Shown one piece after another: positions 14,932 through 21,248 of a DNA stretch of 21,248 bases. The position numbers were made by a program, and so were the translations under genes. Source of the stretch: Desulfobacteraceae bacterium (lineage in GTDB: Bacteria; Desulfobacterota; DSM-4660; Desulfatiglandales; Desulfatiglandaceae); NCBI GenBank assembly GCA_020349865.1, contig CP070700.1:1629735-1650982 (forward strand), given 5' to 3'. The notes below the pieces were generated by a model. That model saw only the letters and a list, made by a program, of their open reading frames with translations, ran no database searches and was not told where the DNA came from. How positions within the stretch are numbered: the first letter of the stretch is position 1; each line of letters begins with the position of its first letter.

Positions 14932-15852
14932 ATGACTTTTACGCAGGTTGTGATCAATAGTGTTGTTAGGGCGTCTGAGCTGGCCCTTTTAAGCCTTGGC
15001 CTGACCATAGTTTATGATATATTAAGATTCGCAAATTTTGCCCATACGGAATTTGCCGTGGTTGGGGTCTATTTAGCCCTCTTTTTAAATTTAACCTTGG
15101 GATTACACATTGTACCTGCTGCCATAATAGCCTCTGTTGCAACCGGAATCTTTTCCATATTGGTTGATAGGGCAGTGTTTAAAAAGATGCGCAACACCAG
15201 CGGCATTATCATAATGGTAACCTCGCTGGGATTAGCCATTGCCCTGAGGAACACGATAAGGGCTATATGGGGGGCCGATGCCCAAAATTACACAATAGCC
15301 TTACAAAGGCCAATCATTACTGAACACTTTCGAATTACACCACTGCAGATCTGGATTATTCTTGTTGGATTGGCCGCCATGTTTGTCTTTCATTTATTGC
15401 TTCATCGTACCAAGCTCGGCAAGGCCATGCGCGCCTCCTCAGATAATCCGGAACTGGCCCAGGCAAGTGGTATTGCCACGGAAAAAATCATCACCTATGT
15501 GTGGTTCATAGCCATTACCTTTGCCTCCCTGGGCGGTATCTTGATAGGTATGGAAACCTACATTCTACCTTATATGGGTTTTGCCATAATTGTCCCGGTA
15601 TTTTGTGCTACTATCATGGGAGGTATAGGTAACCCATACGGGGCTATGCTGGGGGCTCTGGTACTTGGTTTTGCTGAAAACTTTGGCCTATACATTAATT
15701 TCGGGAAGATAATAAACCTGGGAGGAGTTCTCGATTTCTCAAAAGATATATTTATCCCAACCGGATACAAACCGGCCATAAGCTTTGTCATGCTGATTTT
15801 GGTATTGCTCATAAGACCTCGCGGGATTTTGGGAAGGAAAAAGGAGGGTTGA
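14932..15852 (+). CDS. livH: Branched-chain amino acid-type ABC transporter permease (LivH family)
   Basis: This inner-membrane permease of 306 residues is half of the translocation channel of a Liv-type importer. It is strongly hydrophobic with about eight membrane segments. The typical opening LALLSLGLTIVYDILRFANFAH and the loop KAMRASSDNPELAQASGI, followed by GGILIGMET, are family landmarks. The ATG has no recognisable ribosome site (it is preceded by CCCTCCTTT), although the start fits family length. It is the first gene of livHMGF-SBP and its stop overlaps the livM start (TGATG). Liv-type systems carry many amino acids and related carboxylates, so leucine is not implied. The adjacent catabolic genes suggest the imported substrate is the one they break down. 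Confidence 0.93.
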   Translation: MTFTQVVINSVVRASELALLSLGLTIVYDILRFANFAHTEFAVVGVYLALFLNLTLGLHIVPAAIIASVATGIFSILVDRAVFKKMRNTSGIIIMVTSLGLAIALRNTIRAIWGADAQNYTIALQRPIITEHFRITPLQIWIILVGLAAMFVFHLLLHRTKLGKAMRASSDNPELAQASGIATEKIITYVWFIAITFASLGGILIGMETYILPYMGFAIIVPVFCATIMGGIGNPYGAMLGALVLGFAENFGLYINFGKIINLGGVLDFSKDIFIPTGYKPAISFVMLILVLLIRPRGILGRKKEG

Positions 15853-16775
15853 TGGGTCTTATTAACTTCTTGGTCTATTTGGCCATAATGATGGGGATCT
15901 ATGGCATCTTGAGCCTAAGCCTTAACCTCCAGTACGGTTTTACGGGATTGGCCAATTTCGGGCAAGTGGCATTTTTTTGTCTGGGGGCGTATGTATCGAC
16001 CATAGTTGTATTGACGTTTGATATGCCTTTTATTTTTGGTCTTTTGGGAGGAATGATTTTGGCCGGTGTTTTTGGGTATGTAATAGCCATCCCTACCGCC
16101 GACCTCAAAGAGGACTACTGGGCTATTGTCACGCTTGCGGCCGCGGAAATCGTTCGAATCTTCTTTTTAAATGAAGACTGGGTCGTGGGTGGAGGCCCTT
16201 ACGTCGGTGGTTCCTTTGGCATTGGAGGTATCCCGCAACCCCTTCGCGCACTATTTTCAGCTCATACGTACCCCTTCTTTTATTTGGCGATTGTACTTGT
16301 GTGCCTGCTTATAACTTATACAATTATCAATAAAATTACCCAATCTCCATTTGGGAGAGTATTAAAAAGTTTCAGGGAGGGAGGAGACAACCTTCCACAG
16401 GCACTGGGTAAAGATGTCAAAAAATTTCGCGTGAAGGTTATGGCCATAGGGGGTAGTTTTGGTGGTTTAGCCGGCTGCCTCTGGGCCCATTATCATGGTT
16501 TTATAAGCCCGGATCAGTTTTTACCCCTGGAGACATTTATAATCTGGGCCATGGTTATTGTCGGCGGGAAGGCTAATAACAAAGGCGCGATTCTTGGGGC
16601 AGTTATCATAATGATATTTTACAATTCAACCCGCTTCCTTAAAGATTATATTCCTGTTGAAGAGGTCACCTTGGCCAGCCTTAGAATGGTGGCGATAGGT
16701 ATATTGATTGTAGTGGCTATGCTTTTCATGAAGGAAGGATTTATTAAAGAAAAAAAGGTAGTTTACTCAAAATGA
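15852..16775 (+). CDS. livM: Branched-chain amino acid-type ABC transporter permease (LivM family)
   Basis: The second permease subunit (307 residues) has multiple membrane segments. Family landmarks are GILSLSLNLQYGFTGLANFG near the N-terminus, the coupling loop SPFGRVLKSFREGGDNLPQALGKD, and MVIVGGKANNKGAILGA near the end. ATG 15852 is preferred over a TTG at 15849. It gives the usual TGATG overlap with livH and leaves 4 nt to AAGGAGG, where the TTG would leave only 1. It pairs with LivH in the membrane and is followed 6 nt later by the ATPase gene. Confidence 0.93.
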   Translation: MGLINFLVYLAIMMGIYGILSLSLNLQYGFTGLANFGQVAFFCLGAYVSTIVVLTFDMPFIFGLLGGMILAGVFGYVIAIPTADLKEDYWAIVTLAAAEIVRIFFLNEDWVVGGGPYVGGSFGIGGIPQPLRALFSAHTYPFFYLAIVLVCLLITYTIINKITQSPFGRVLKSFREGGDNLPQALGKDVKKFRVKVMAIGGSFGGLAGCLWAHYHGFISPDQFLPLETFIIWAMVIVGGKANNKGAILGAVIIMIFYNSTRFLKDYIPVEEVTLASLRMVAIGILIVVAMLFMKEGFIKEKKVVYSK

Positions 16776-16781
16776 GATATC

Positions 16782-17558
16782 ATGCTTAGGTTAGAAAATG
16801 TTCATAAAAGCTTTGGTGGCATCGTAGCGCTTCACGGAGTGAGTTTTGATGTAGAACCCCTCAGTATTACAGGGCTTATTGGCCCAAACGGATCGGGCAA
16901 GAGCACCTCCTTTAACGTGATATCCGGTTTTTATCGCAAAGATATGGGGGAAATCTATTTTCAGGGAAAAAAGATTGAGGATATTGAACCGTACAAAATT
17001 GCAATGATGGGGATTGGAAGGACATTCCAGATAAGCGAAGCGCCTGAAAAAATGACTGTAGCGGAGAACCTTCTCTTAGCGCCCAAGAATCAAATCGGCG
17101 AAAGGGTGCTCAATGTTCTTCTCCATCCTCTGAAAATAAAAAAAGAGCAAGAAGAGTATATCAAAAATGTGTATGAGATACTTGAGCTAATCCAACTTTA
17201 TGACTTAAGAAACGAGTACGCTGGTAATCTTTCCGGGGGGCAAAAAAAACTTTTATCACTCGGGAGGATATTAATGTCTGACCCTACACTGATCTTGTTA
17301 GACGAGCCAACAGCCGGCGTCAACCCTACCCTTATTAAAGATCTTATTGTTGCCATAAAGAATCTGAGGGACGAAAAAGGGAAGACCATTCTACTGGTAG
17401 AACATAATATGAGGGTTATCAGCGAGATTTGCGACAAGGTCATTGTATTGGATTTCGGTAAGAAGATTGCAGAAGGAACGCCGGAGGAGATACAGCGAAA
17501 CGAAAAGGTGCTGGAGGCCTACCTTTCAGGCAGTTCGAAAGCGAGAGCTATTACGTGA
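16782..17558 (+). CDS. livG: ABC transporter ATP-binding protein (LivG family)
   Basis: This cytoplasmic ATPase subunit has 258 residues. It carries Walker A GPNGSGKST, the LivG-type stretch GRTFQISEAPEKMTVAENLL, the ABC signature LSGGQKK, Walker B LILLDEPTAG and the switch histidine in LLVEHNM. The C-terminal GTPEEIQRNEKVLEAYLSG is typical of the LivG/LptB group. It drives the LivHM channel together with LivF. It starts 6 nt after livM and overlaps livF by 4 nt. Confidence 0.95.
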   Translation: MLRLENVHKSFGGIVALHGVSFDVEPLSITGLIGPNGSGKSTSFNVISGFYRKDMGEIYFQGKKIEDIEPYKIAMMGIGRTFQISEAPEKMTVAENLLLAPKNQIGERVLNVLLHPLKIKKEQEEYIKNVYEILELIQLYDLRNEYAGNLSGGQKKLLSLGRILMSDPTLILLDEPTAGVNPTLIKDLIVAIKNLRDEKGKTILLVEHNMRVISEICDKVIVLDFGKKIAEGTPEEIQRNEKVLEAYLSGSSKARAIT

Positions 17559-18265
17559 AGATCCTTGAGGTTAATAATATCTTTGCCGGATATGGAAAAT
17601 CGGAGATTCTACATGGGGTCTCTATATATCTTGAGAAAAAGGAGGTCATAACCATCATTGGTCCCAACGGGGCCGGGAAATCAACCTTGCTAAAGGCTGT
17701 CATGGGTTATATATCTATATTCAAGGGAGACATCTACTGGAAGAACGAAAACATTACCCGGCTTAAACCTCATGAAAAGGTTAACAGAGGTTTTGGCTAT
17801 GTTCCTCAACTCGGGAACGTATTTCCATCCCTTACGGTGAAAGAGAACCTTGAGATGGGCGGTTTTGTTAAAAGCAAAGAGGTCATTAAAGATAAAATAA
17901 GCAAGGCATTTGAACTCTTTCCCATCCTGGCTGACAGAGCAAGGAAAAAGGCGGGAACCCTGAGTGGCGGTCAAAGGCAGATGCTTGGCATGGCCAGGGC
18001 CTTGATGACAGACCCGGAACTGCTTATGCTGGATGAACCCTCAGCAGGACTTTCTCCAAAGGTCTCGGAGGAAGTATTCTCAACTATCGCAGATATACAT
18101 GGTAAAATGGGCAGGGCCATCGTTATTATAGAACAGGATGCGTTTCAATCATTGAGTATCTCTGACAGAGGTTACGTACTGGTGATGGGTCAGAACGAGT
18201 TTGAGGATAGAGCGGACAAGATACTTGCCAATGAAAAGATCAGGGAGGCATATCTGGGAGGGTAA
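17555..18265 (+). CDS. livF: ABC transporter ATP-binding protein (LivF family)
   Basis: This second ATPase subunit has 236 residues, with Walker A GPNGAGKST, the Q-loop area GYVPQLGNVFPSLTVKENLEMGG, signature LSGGQRQM and Walker B LLMLDEPSAG. The switch position is glutamine (VIIEQDA), as in many LivF proteins. The GTG start overlaps the livG stop (GTGA), indicating translational coupling. The 165-nt gap to the substrate-binding protein gene follows; it holds a short CGAAGCG-type repeat (18273-18285) and an AAAGGAGG site for the next gene. Confidence 0.94.
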   Translation: MKILEVNNIFAGYGKSEILHGVSIYLEKKEVITIIGPNGAGKSTLLKAVMGYISIFKGDIYWKNENITRLKPHEKVNRGFGYVPQLGNVFPSLTVKENLEMGGFVKSKEVIKDKISKAFELFPILADRARKKAGTLSGGQRQMLGMARALMTDPELLMLDEPSAGLSPKVSEEVFSTIADIHGKMGRAIVIIEQDAFQSLSISDRGYVLVMGQNEFEDRADKILANEKIREAYLGG

Positions 18266-18430
18266 GAACTTAGCTCCGCTTCGCTCAGAAATAAAAGTAA
18301 GCACTCTGATTCCGATGAGTTTTAGAAGTTCAGATTCGTTAAGCTGAAAGGAGGTGAGGAAAAGAAAGAGCGAAACGCACTAATGAGGCAGTGGCATTTA
18401 TGTTAACCATGAAGGTAAAGGAGGTAAAAG

Positions 18431-19561
18431 ATGAAAAGATTAGGTTTTTCCATAATTGGCATATTTCTTTTGGCAGGGCTGTTAACTGTCGGAGTATCTG
18501 CTTCATCGGTGGCGGCTGACCCTGTTGTTATAGGCTCCATCGGTCCTTTGACCGGGACAAATGCTGTACAGGGTCTTGACATGAAGAGAGGAGAAGAGCT
18601 GGCCTTAGAAGAAATCAACGCCGCCGGAGGCATTAATGGCAGCCCATTAAAGATCATCTGGGAGGACACCGAATCCAGCGCTAAGGGCGGAATGGATGCC
18701 GTCCACAAACTTGTTGAGATTAACAAGGTGCCTTTGATCATAGGGGCCTATTCAAGTGGGATAAGCTTGCCCACCGGACAGTGGACAAATTCAAAAAAGG
18801 TAATCCAGATCGCCGAAGCCTCCACCTCTCCCAAGCTTAGAGAAATTGGACCTTACTTTTTTAACATAATAGGCTTGGATGAGGTCATGGGGACCATGTT
18901 GGCTGTATTTGCCCTTGAAAGTGGTGCCGAGACATTCGCATCGATAACGGTGAACAATCCCTTTGGCATAGGGATTGAGATCTGGACCGAAAAAACCATA
19001 AACATGGCCGGTAAAAAGTGGGTAGAGGCAGTCAGGTACGACGAAAAGAAGACCGATTACCGGGCTGAAATCGAACGGCTTTTTGCAAAGAAACCGGATG
19101 CAGTCTTTTTTACTGCTTACGGAACAGAGAGCAAACTCATCCTAAAACAGGCCTATGAGATGGGATTGAAACCCCCTAAGGGTTGGTATGCTGATTACAT
19201 GACTATGTGGAGCAATGAGGTAATTCCGGAATCTGCTGAAGGAATAAAAGGTCTTGTCATCGGCACAACAACAGGGGCCCGTCTTAAAGATTACCAGGAT
19301 GCTTACCAGGAGAAATATGGTAAAGATGCCAAACAAACAGCCTTTGGTGCATACGCCTATGACGCCACCTGGGTTGCTGCACTGGCCCTGAGTATGGCAG
19401 GAAGCACTGATACTGATAAGATTGCCAAGGCCTTGTATGCGGTAAGTAAGGTCTATAATGGCGTCACAGGAGACAAGAGCTTTGATAAAGATGGTATGCA
19501 GGTAACCGACTATTACTCGAGAAATATTTATCAAGGTGGAAAACTGCTCCCGTATAAATGA
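18431..19561 (+). CDS. Periplasmic substrate-binding protein of the Liv-type ABC transporter
   Basis: The 376-residue protein is exported. MKRLGFSIIGIFLLAGLLTV is a classic signal peptide, with likely cleavage after VAA near residue 29; there is no lipobox cysteine. The mature part is a type I periplasmic binding fold: VVIGSIGPLTGTNAVQG at its start, the helix MKRGEELALEEINAAGG, and the middle segment ERLFAKKPDAVFFTAYG. AAAGGAGG is 6 nt before the ATG. It captures the ligand and delivers it to LivHM. It comes last in the operon, where many liv operons place it first. A strong stem-loop follows. The ligand cannot be told from sequence; the downstream pathway points to an amino, imino or opine-like acid. 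Confidence 0.93.
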   Translation: MKRLGFSIIGIFLLAGLLTVGVSASSVAADPVVIGSIGPLTGTNAVQGLDMKRGEELALEEINAAGGINGSPLKIIWEDTESSAKGGMDAVHKLVEINKVPLIIGAYSSGISLPTGQWTNSKKVIQIAEASTSPKLREIGPYFFNIIGLDEVMGTMLAVFALESGAETFASITVNNPFGIGIEIWTEKTINMAGKKWVEAVRYDEKKTDYRAEIERLFAKKPDAVFFTAYGTESKLILKQAYEMGLKPPKGWYADYMTMWSNEVIPESAEGIKGLVIGTTTGARLKDYQDAYQEKYGKDAKQTAFGAYAYDATWVAALALSMAGSTDTDKIAKALYAVSKVYNGVTGDKSFDKDGMQVTDYYSRNIYQGGKLLPYK

Positions 19562-19578
19562 AAATCTCTCCTTTAACT

Positions 19579-19606
19579 GTATCGGGGCCATTACTGGCCC
19601 CGATAC
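19579..19606 (+). terminator. Strong stem-loop after the liv operon
   Basis: GTATCGGGGCC (19579-19589) pairs perfectly over 11 bp with GGCCCCGATAC (19596-19606), with loop ATTACT. It starts 18 nt after the binding-protein stop. The T-run normally expected is missing (CTACATC follows), so it may end transcription inefficiently or protect the mRNA 3' end. Confidence 0.65.
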
Positions 19607-19692
19607 CTACATCAATACTATTTCTTGTCTGATTTACCTCTTCGGAACAATCGAAAAGTAATATTCTCACTATAGATCTTTGACTTTTCTTT

Positions 19693-19720
19693 TTAACAAA
19701 CGGTATGAATCTATTATAAT
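19693..19720 (+). promoter_or_regulatory. Putative sigma70 promoter of the alcohol dehydrogenase gene
   Basis: TTAACA (19693-19698, 5/6) and a perfect TATAAT (19715-19720) are spaced 16 nt. Transcription would begin near 19727, leaving a leader of about 320 nt before the dehydrogenase start, unusually long and full of repeats. Confidence 0.6.
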
Positions 19721-19776
19721 ATGAGGTTGCAATCATGTCACCGCGAGCCCGCGAAAAACCTTTAAGCAGTGAGCCT

Positions 19777-19886
19777 GTCGAGAGCCCCTAGGCCAAGAGC
19801 GCCTCGACTTAAGCTCGTCGACAAGTCTCGGGGCCGAAAGGCCGCATGGTCGAATGGCTCAAGGCCCTACTACTCGACCGAGTCGA
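19777..19886. repeat. GC-rich hairpin cluster in the dehydrogenase leader
   Basis: The stretch contains an inverted pair GTCGAG (19777-19782)/CTCGAC (19803-19808), a GGCC-GAAA-GGCC hairpin with a GNRA-type loop (19832-19843), and TCGAC-CGA-GTCGA (19874-19886). Its composition is clearly richer in GC and TCGA than the flanks. A 79-codon open frame across it (19769-20008) has no family-like features and is not called. It looks like a dispersed intergenic repeat. Confidence 0.45.
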
Positions 19887-19915
19887 AGCAACGCGAAGTT
19901 ACAACCTATCCTATT

Positions 19916-19944
19916 GAGATTGCTTCACATTCGTTCGCAATGAC
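19916..19944. repeat. Dispersed intergenic repeat of the GTCATTGCGA...GAAGCAATCTC type
   Basis: Read on the - strand it begins GTCATTGCGAACGAA and ends GAAGCAATCTC. This resembles a short palindrome-like sequence scattered through intergenic regions of many bacterial genomes (from memory; not verified here). Its ends are inverted-like (GATTGC/GCAATG). No function is assigned. Confidence 0.45.
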
Positions 19945-20046
19945 CTTTATAAATAACAGACGTTTGATTGCAATGCGGTATATGCTTTGTGGAAAACAAA
20001 GGAAATAAACAATGAGTCTTTCGGAAAAAAGAAGAGGTTAATGAAA

Positions 20047-21075
20047 ATGAAGGCAATGGTGTTGAATGGGATCTCCAGTTTTGAGGAAAACAGAAACCCT
20101 ATTAAAATGATAGATCTGCCGGTTCCCCAACCCGGAGAAACGGAGATTTTGGTAAGGGTTTCAGCCTGTGGGGTGTGTCATACAGAGCTTGATGAAATTG
20201 AAGGGAGAACGCCTCCGCCCCAATTTCCGGTTGTTCTGGGGCATGAAGTCGTTGGAAGAGTGGAAAAAAGAGGTAGTAAGGCAAATAAATTCAAAATCGG
20301 AGACAGGGTGGGAATTGGCTGGATCAATTCGACCTGCGGCAAATGCACGTTCTGCCTCCAGGGGCAAGAAAATTTGTGTGAAAACTTCAAGGCCACGGGC
20401 AGGGATGCCAACGGAGGGTATGCAGAATATACTGTCGTCCGTGAAGACTTCGCCTATAAAATTCCTGATCTGTTTTCGGATTCCGAAGCAGCCCCCTTTT
20501 TGTGTGCCGGCGCCATCGGCTACCGTTCCCTCAGATTAGCCGGCATTAAAGACGGCCAAAACCTGGGACTCACGGGATTCGGGGCTTCAGCTCACCTTGT
20601 TATGAAGATGGCGAGACACAAATACCCGGCATCCAAGGTATTCGTGTTTGCCAGAAGTGAAAGGGAAAGAGACTTTGCCAAAGAACTTGGAGCGTTCTGG
20701 GCCGGCGACACCGAAGAAGCATCACCCGAAAAACTTGATTCCATCATCGACACCACACCTGTCTGGAAGCCGATTGTTGAGGCCTTGAAAAACTTAAGGG
20801 GTGGGGGAAGACTGGTTATAAATGCCATTCAAAAAGAGGATGTGGATAAAGAGTATCTGTTAAAAATGGATTATCCCATTCATCTCTGGCTTGAAAAGGA
20901 GATAAAGAGCGTCGCCAATGTGGCCAGGAGAGATATCAGCGAATTTTTAGAATTGGCCGCCCAAATTCCCATAAGACCCGAAGTCCAGGAATTCAGGTTG
21001 GAAGAGGCAAACATGGCATTGGCCGAGCTTAAAGACCGGAAAATACGGGGAGCAAAAGTCTTAAGGTTTGACTGA
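20047..21075 (+). CDS. Zinc-dependent alcohol dehydrogenase family protein
   Basis: This is a medium-chain NAD(P)-dependent dehydrogenase of 342 residues that interconverts alcohols and aldehydes. Catalytic zinc ligands are C44 (CGVCHTE), H66 and E67 (GHEVVG), and C153 (FLCAGAIGYR). The structural zinc site is C97, C100, C103 and C111. The Rossmann turn is LGLTGFGASAHL (173-184), whose GFGASAH form is seen in the AdhP/propanol-preferring branch. ATG 20047 is chosen because GAGG (20034-20037) lies 9 nt upstream; ATG 20041 would leave only 3 nt. It has its own promoter and is not tightly linked to the liv operon. A role in aldehyde handling together with the AOR is inference. Confidence 0.93.
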   Translation: MKAMVLNGISSFEENRNPIKMIDLPVPQPGETEILVRVSACGVCHTELDEIEGRTPPPQFPVVLGHEVVGRVEKRGSKANKFKIGDRVGIGWINSTCGKCTFCLQGQENLCENFKATGRDANGGYAEYTVVREDFAYKIPDLFSDSEAAPFLCAGAIGYRSLRLAGIKDGQNLGLTGFGASAHLVMKMARHKYPASKVFVFARSERERDFAKELGAFWAGDTEEASPEKLDSIIDTTPVWKPIVEALKNLRGGGRLVINAIQKEDVDKEYLLKMDYPIHLWLEKEIKSVANVARRDISEFLELAAQIPIRPEVQEFRLEEANMALAELKDRKIRGAKVLRFD

Positions 21076-21081
21076 TTGCAG

Positions 21082-21137
21082 GTCTGCGGTTCAGACACTA
21101 ACGGTTCCATCCCTGGCGACTGGGCGCAGGCAGTCGC
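21082..21137 (+). other. Two small hairpins after the dehydrogenase gene
   Basis: GTCTG/CAGAC (21082-21096) and GCGACTG/CAGTCGC (21116-21137, 8-nt loop) follow the stop within 65 nt. Neither has a T-run directly behind it, though an 8-T stretch lies further on near 21202. They may help end transcription. The rest of 21076-21248 shows no gene. Confidence 0.35.
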
Positions 21138-21248
21138 AGATTCACATCAGTCCGTCATTTGAATCATTCTAACAGCCTGCCTTCAGCATTTCCCACATTT
21201 TTTTTGATTGAGGTCATTTTTTTCTTGCATTTTGCGTGGAAATCTGTA

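Noticed and set aside
18401..18410. TGTTAACCAT before the binding-protein gene as a second GntR operator
   Set aside because: Only the TTAACCAT half matches the palindrome at 13527-13541; the other half is missing, so a chance match is more likely.
19832..19890. tRNA-like or rRNA-like fold suggested by hairpins in the dehydrogenase leader
   Set aside because: No cloverleaf, no GTTCGANTC T-arm and no acceptor stem could be assembled.
19769..20008. 79-codon + strand open frame before the alcohol dehydrogenase
   Set aside because: It lies over repeats and hairpins, is rich in Arg/Ser/Lys, has no ribosome site or recognisable family, and is best explained by repeat DNA.

Overview
The window looks like a piece of an anaerobic, Gram-negative bacterial chromosome, most likely from the Desulfobacterota (sulfate-reducer or syntroph-like); this placement is inference. 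It rests on a long formate-tetrahydrofolate ligase with unusual motifs, a tungsten-type aldehyde:ferredoxin oxidoreductase (AOR) with its own MoaD/ThiS-like protein, an iron-sulfur-rich flavoprotein dehydrogenase in place of an oxygen-using oxidase, and a periplasmic-binding-protein ABC importer. Base composition is moderate, with many small hairpins and dispersed repeats between genes. No rRNA, tRNA, CRISPR array or intact transposase gene was seen.

Layout. (1) 1-2065, + strand: the 3' part of a Na+/phosphate symporter with a PhoU-like tail, then a tightly coupled YkgJ-type cysteine-cluster protein. A two-way terminator-like hairpin follows. (2) 2185-3948, - strand: formate-tetrahydrofolate ligase (fhs). 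(3) 3949-4520: a gene-free stretch holding a 178-bp MITE-like element with 19-bp terminal inverted repeats flanked by TTAA. (4) 4521-5396, + strand: proC. (5) 5490-14616, - strand: seven genes transcribed in the order ornithine cyclodeaminase/mu-crystallin family protein, FadR-type GntR regulator, a multi-domain 2Fe-2S/FAD/2x4Fe-4S/BFD flavoprotein, a DAO-family dehydrogenase, AOR, a MoaD/ThiS-like protein, and a second DAO-family dehydrogenase. A long imperfect inverted repeat separates AOR from the MoaD/ThiS gene. (6) 14932-19561, + strand and divergent from block 5: livH-livM-livG-livF and a substrate-binding protein, closed by an 11-bp perfect hairpin. (7) 20047-21075, + strand: a zinc alcohol dehydrogenase behind a strong sigma70-like promoter and a repeat-rich leader.

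How the genes may work together (inference). The Liv-type importer brings in an amino acid, imino acid or opine-like compound. The DAO-family subunits, with the Fe-S flavoprotein as electron-transfer partner, oxidise a C-N bond, as in sarcosine, proline, D-hydroxyproline or opine dehydrogenases. The cyclodeaminase/ketimine-reductase-type protein and ProC handle cyclic imines or proline. AOR (through ferredoxin) and the zinc dehydrogenase handle aldehydes, and fhs could serve one-carbon units if the substrate is N-methylated. The GntR gene has a perfect 15-bp palindrome containing TGGT-N3-ACCA over its own -10 region, so autoregulation and substrate-induced control are likely. The substrate cannot be read from sequence alone.
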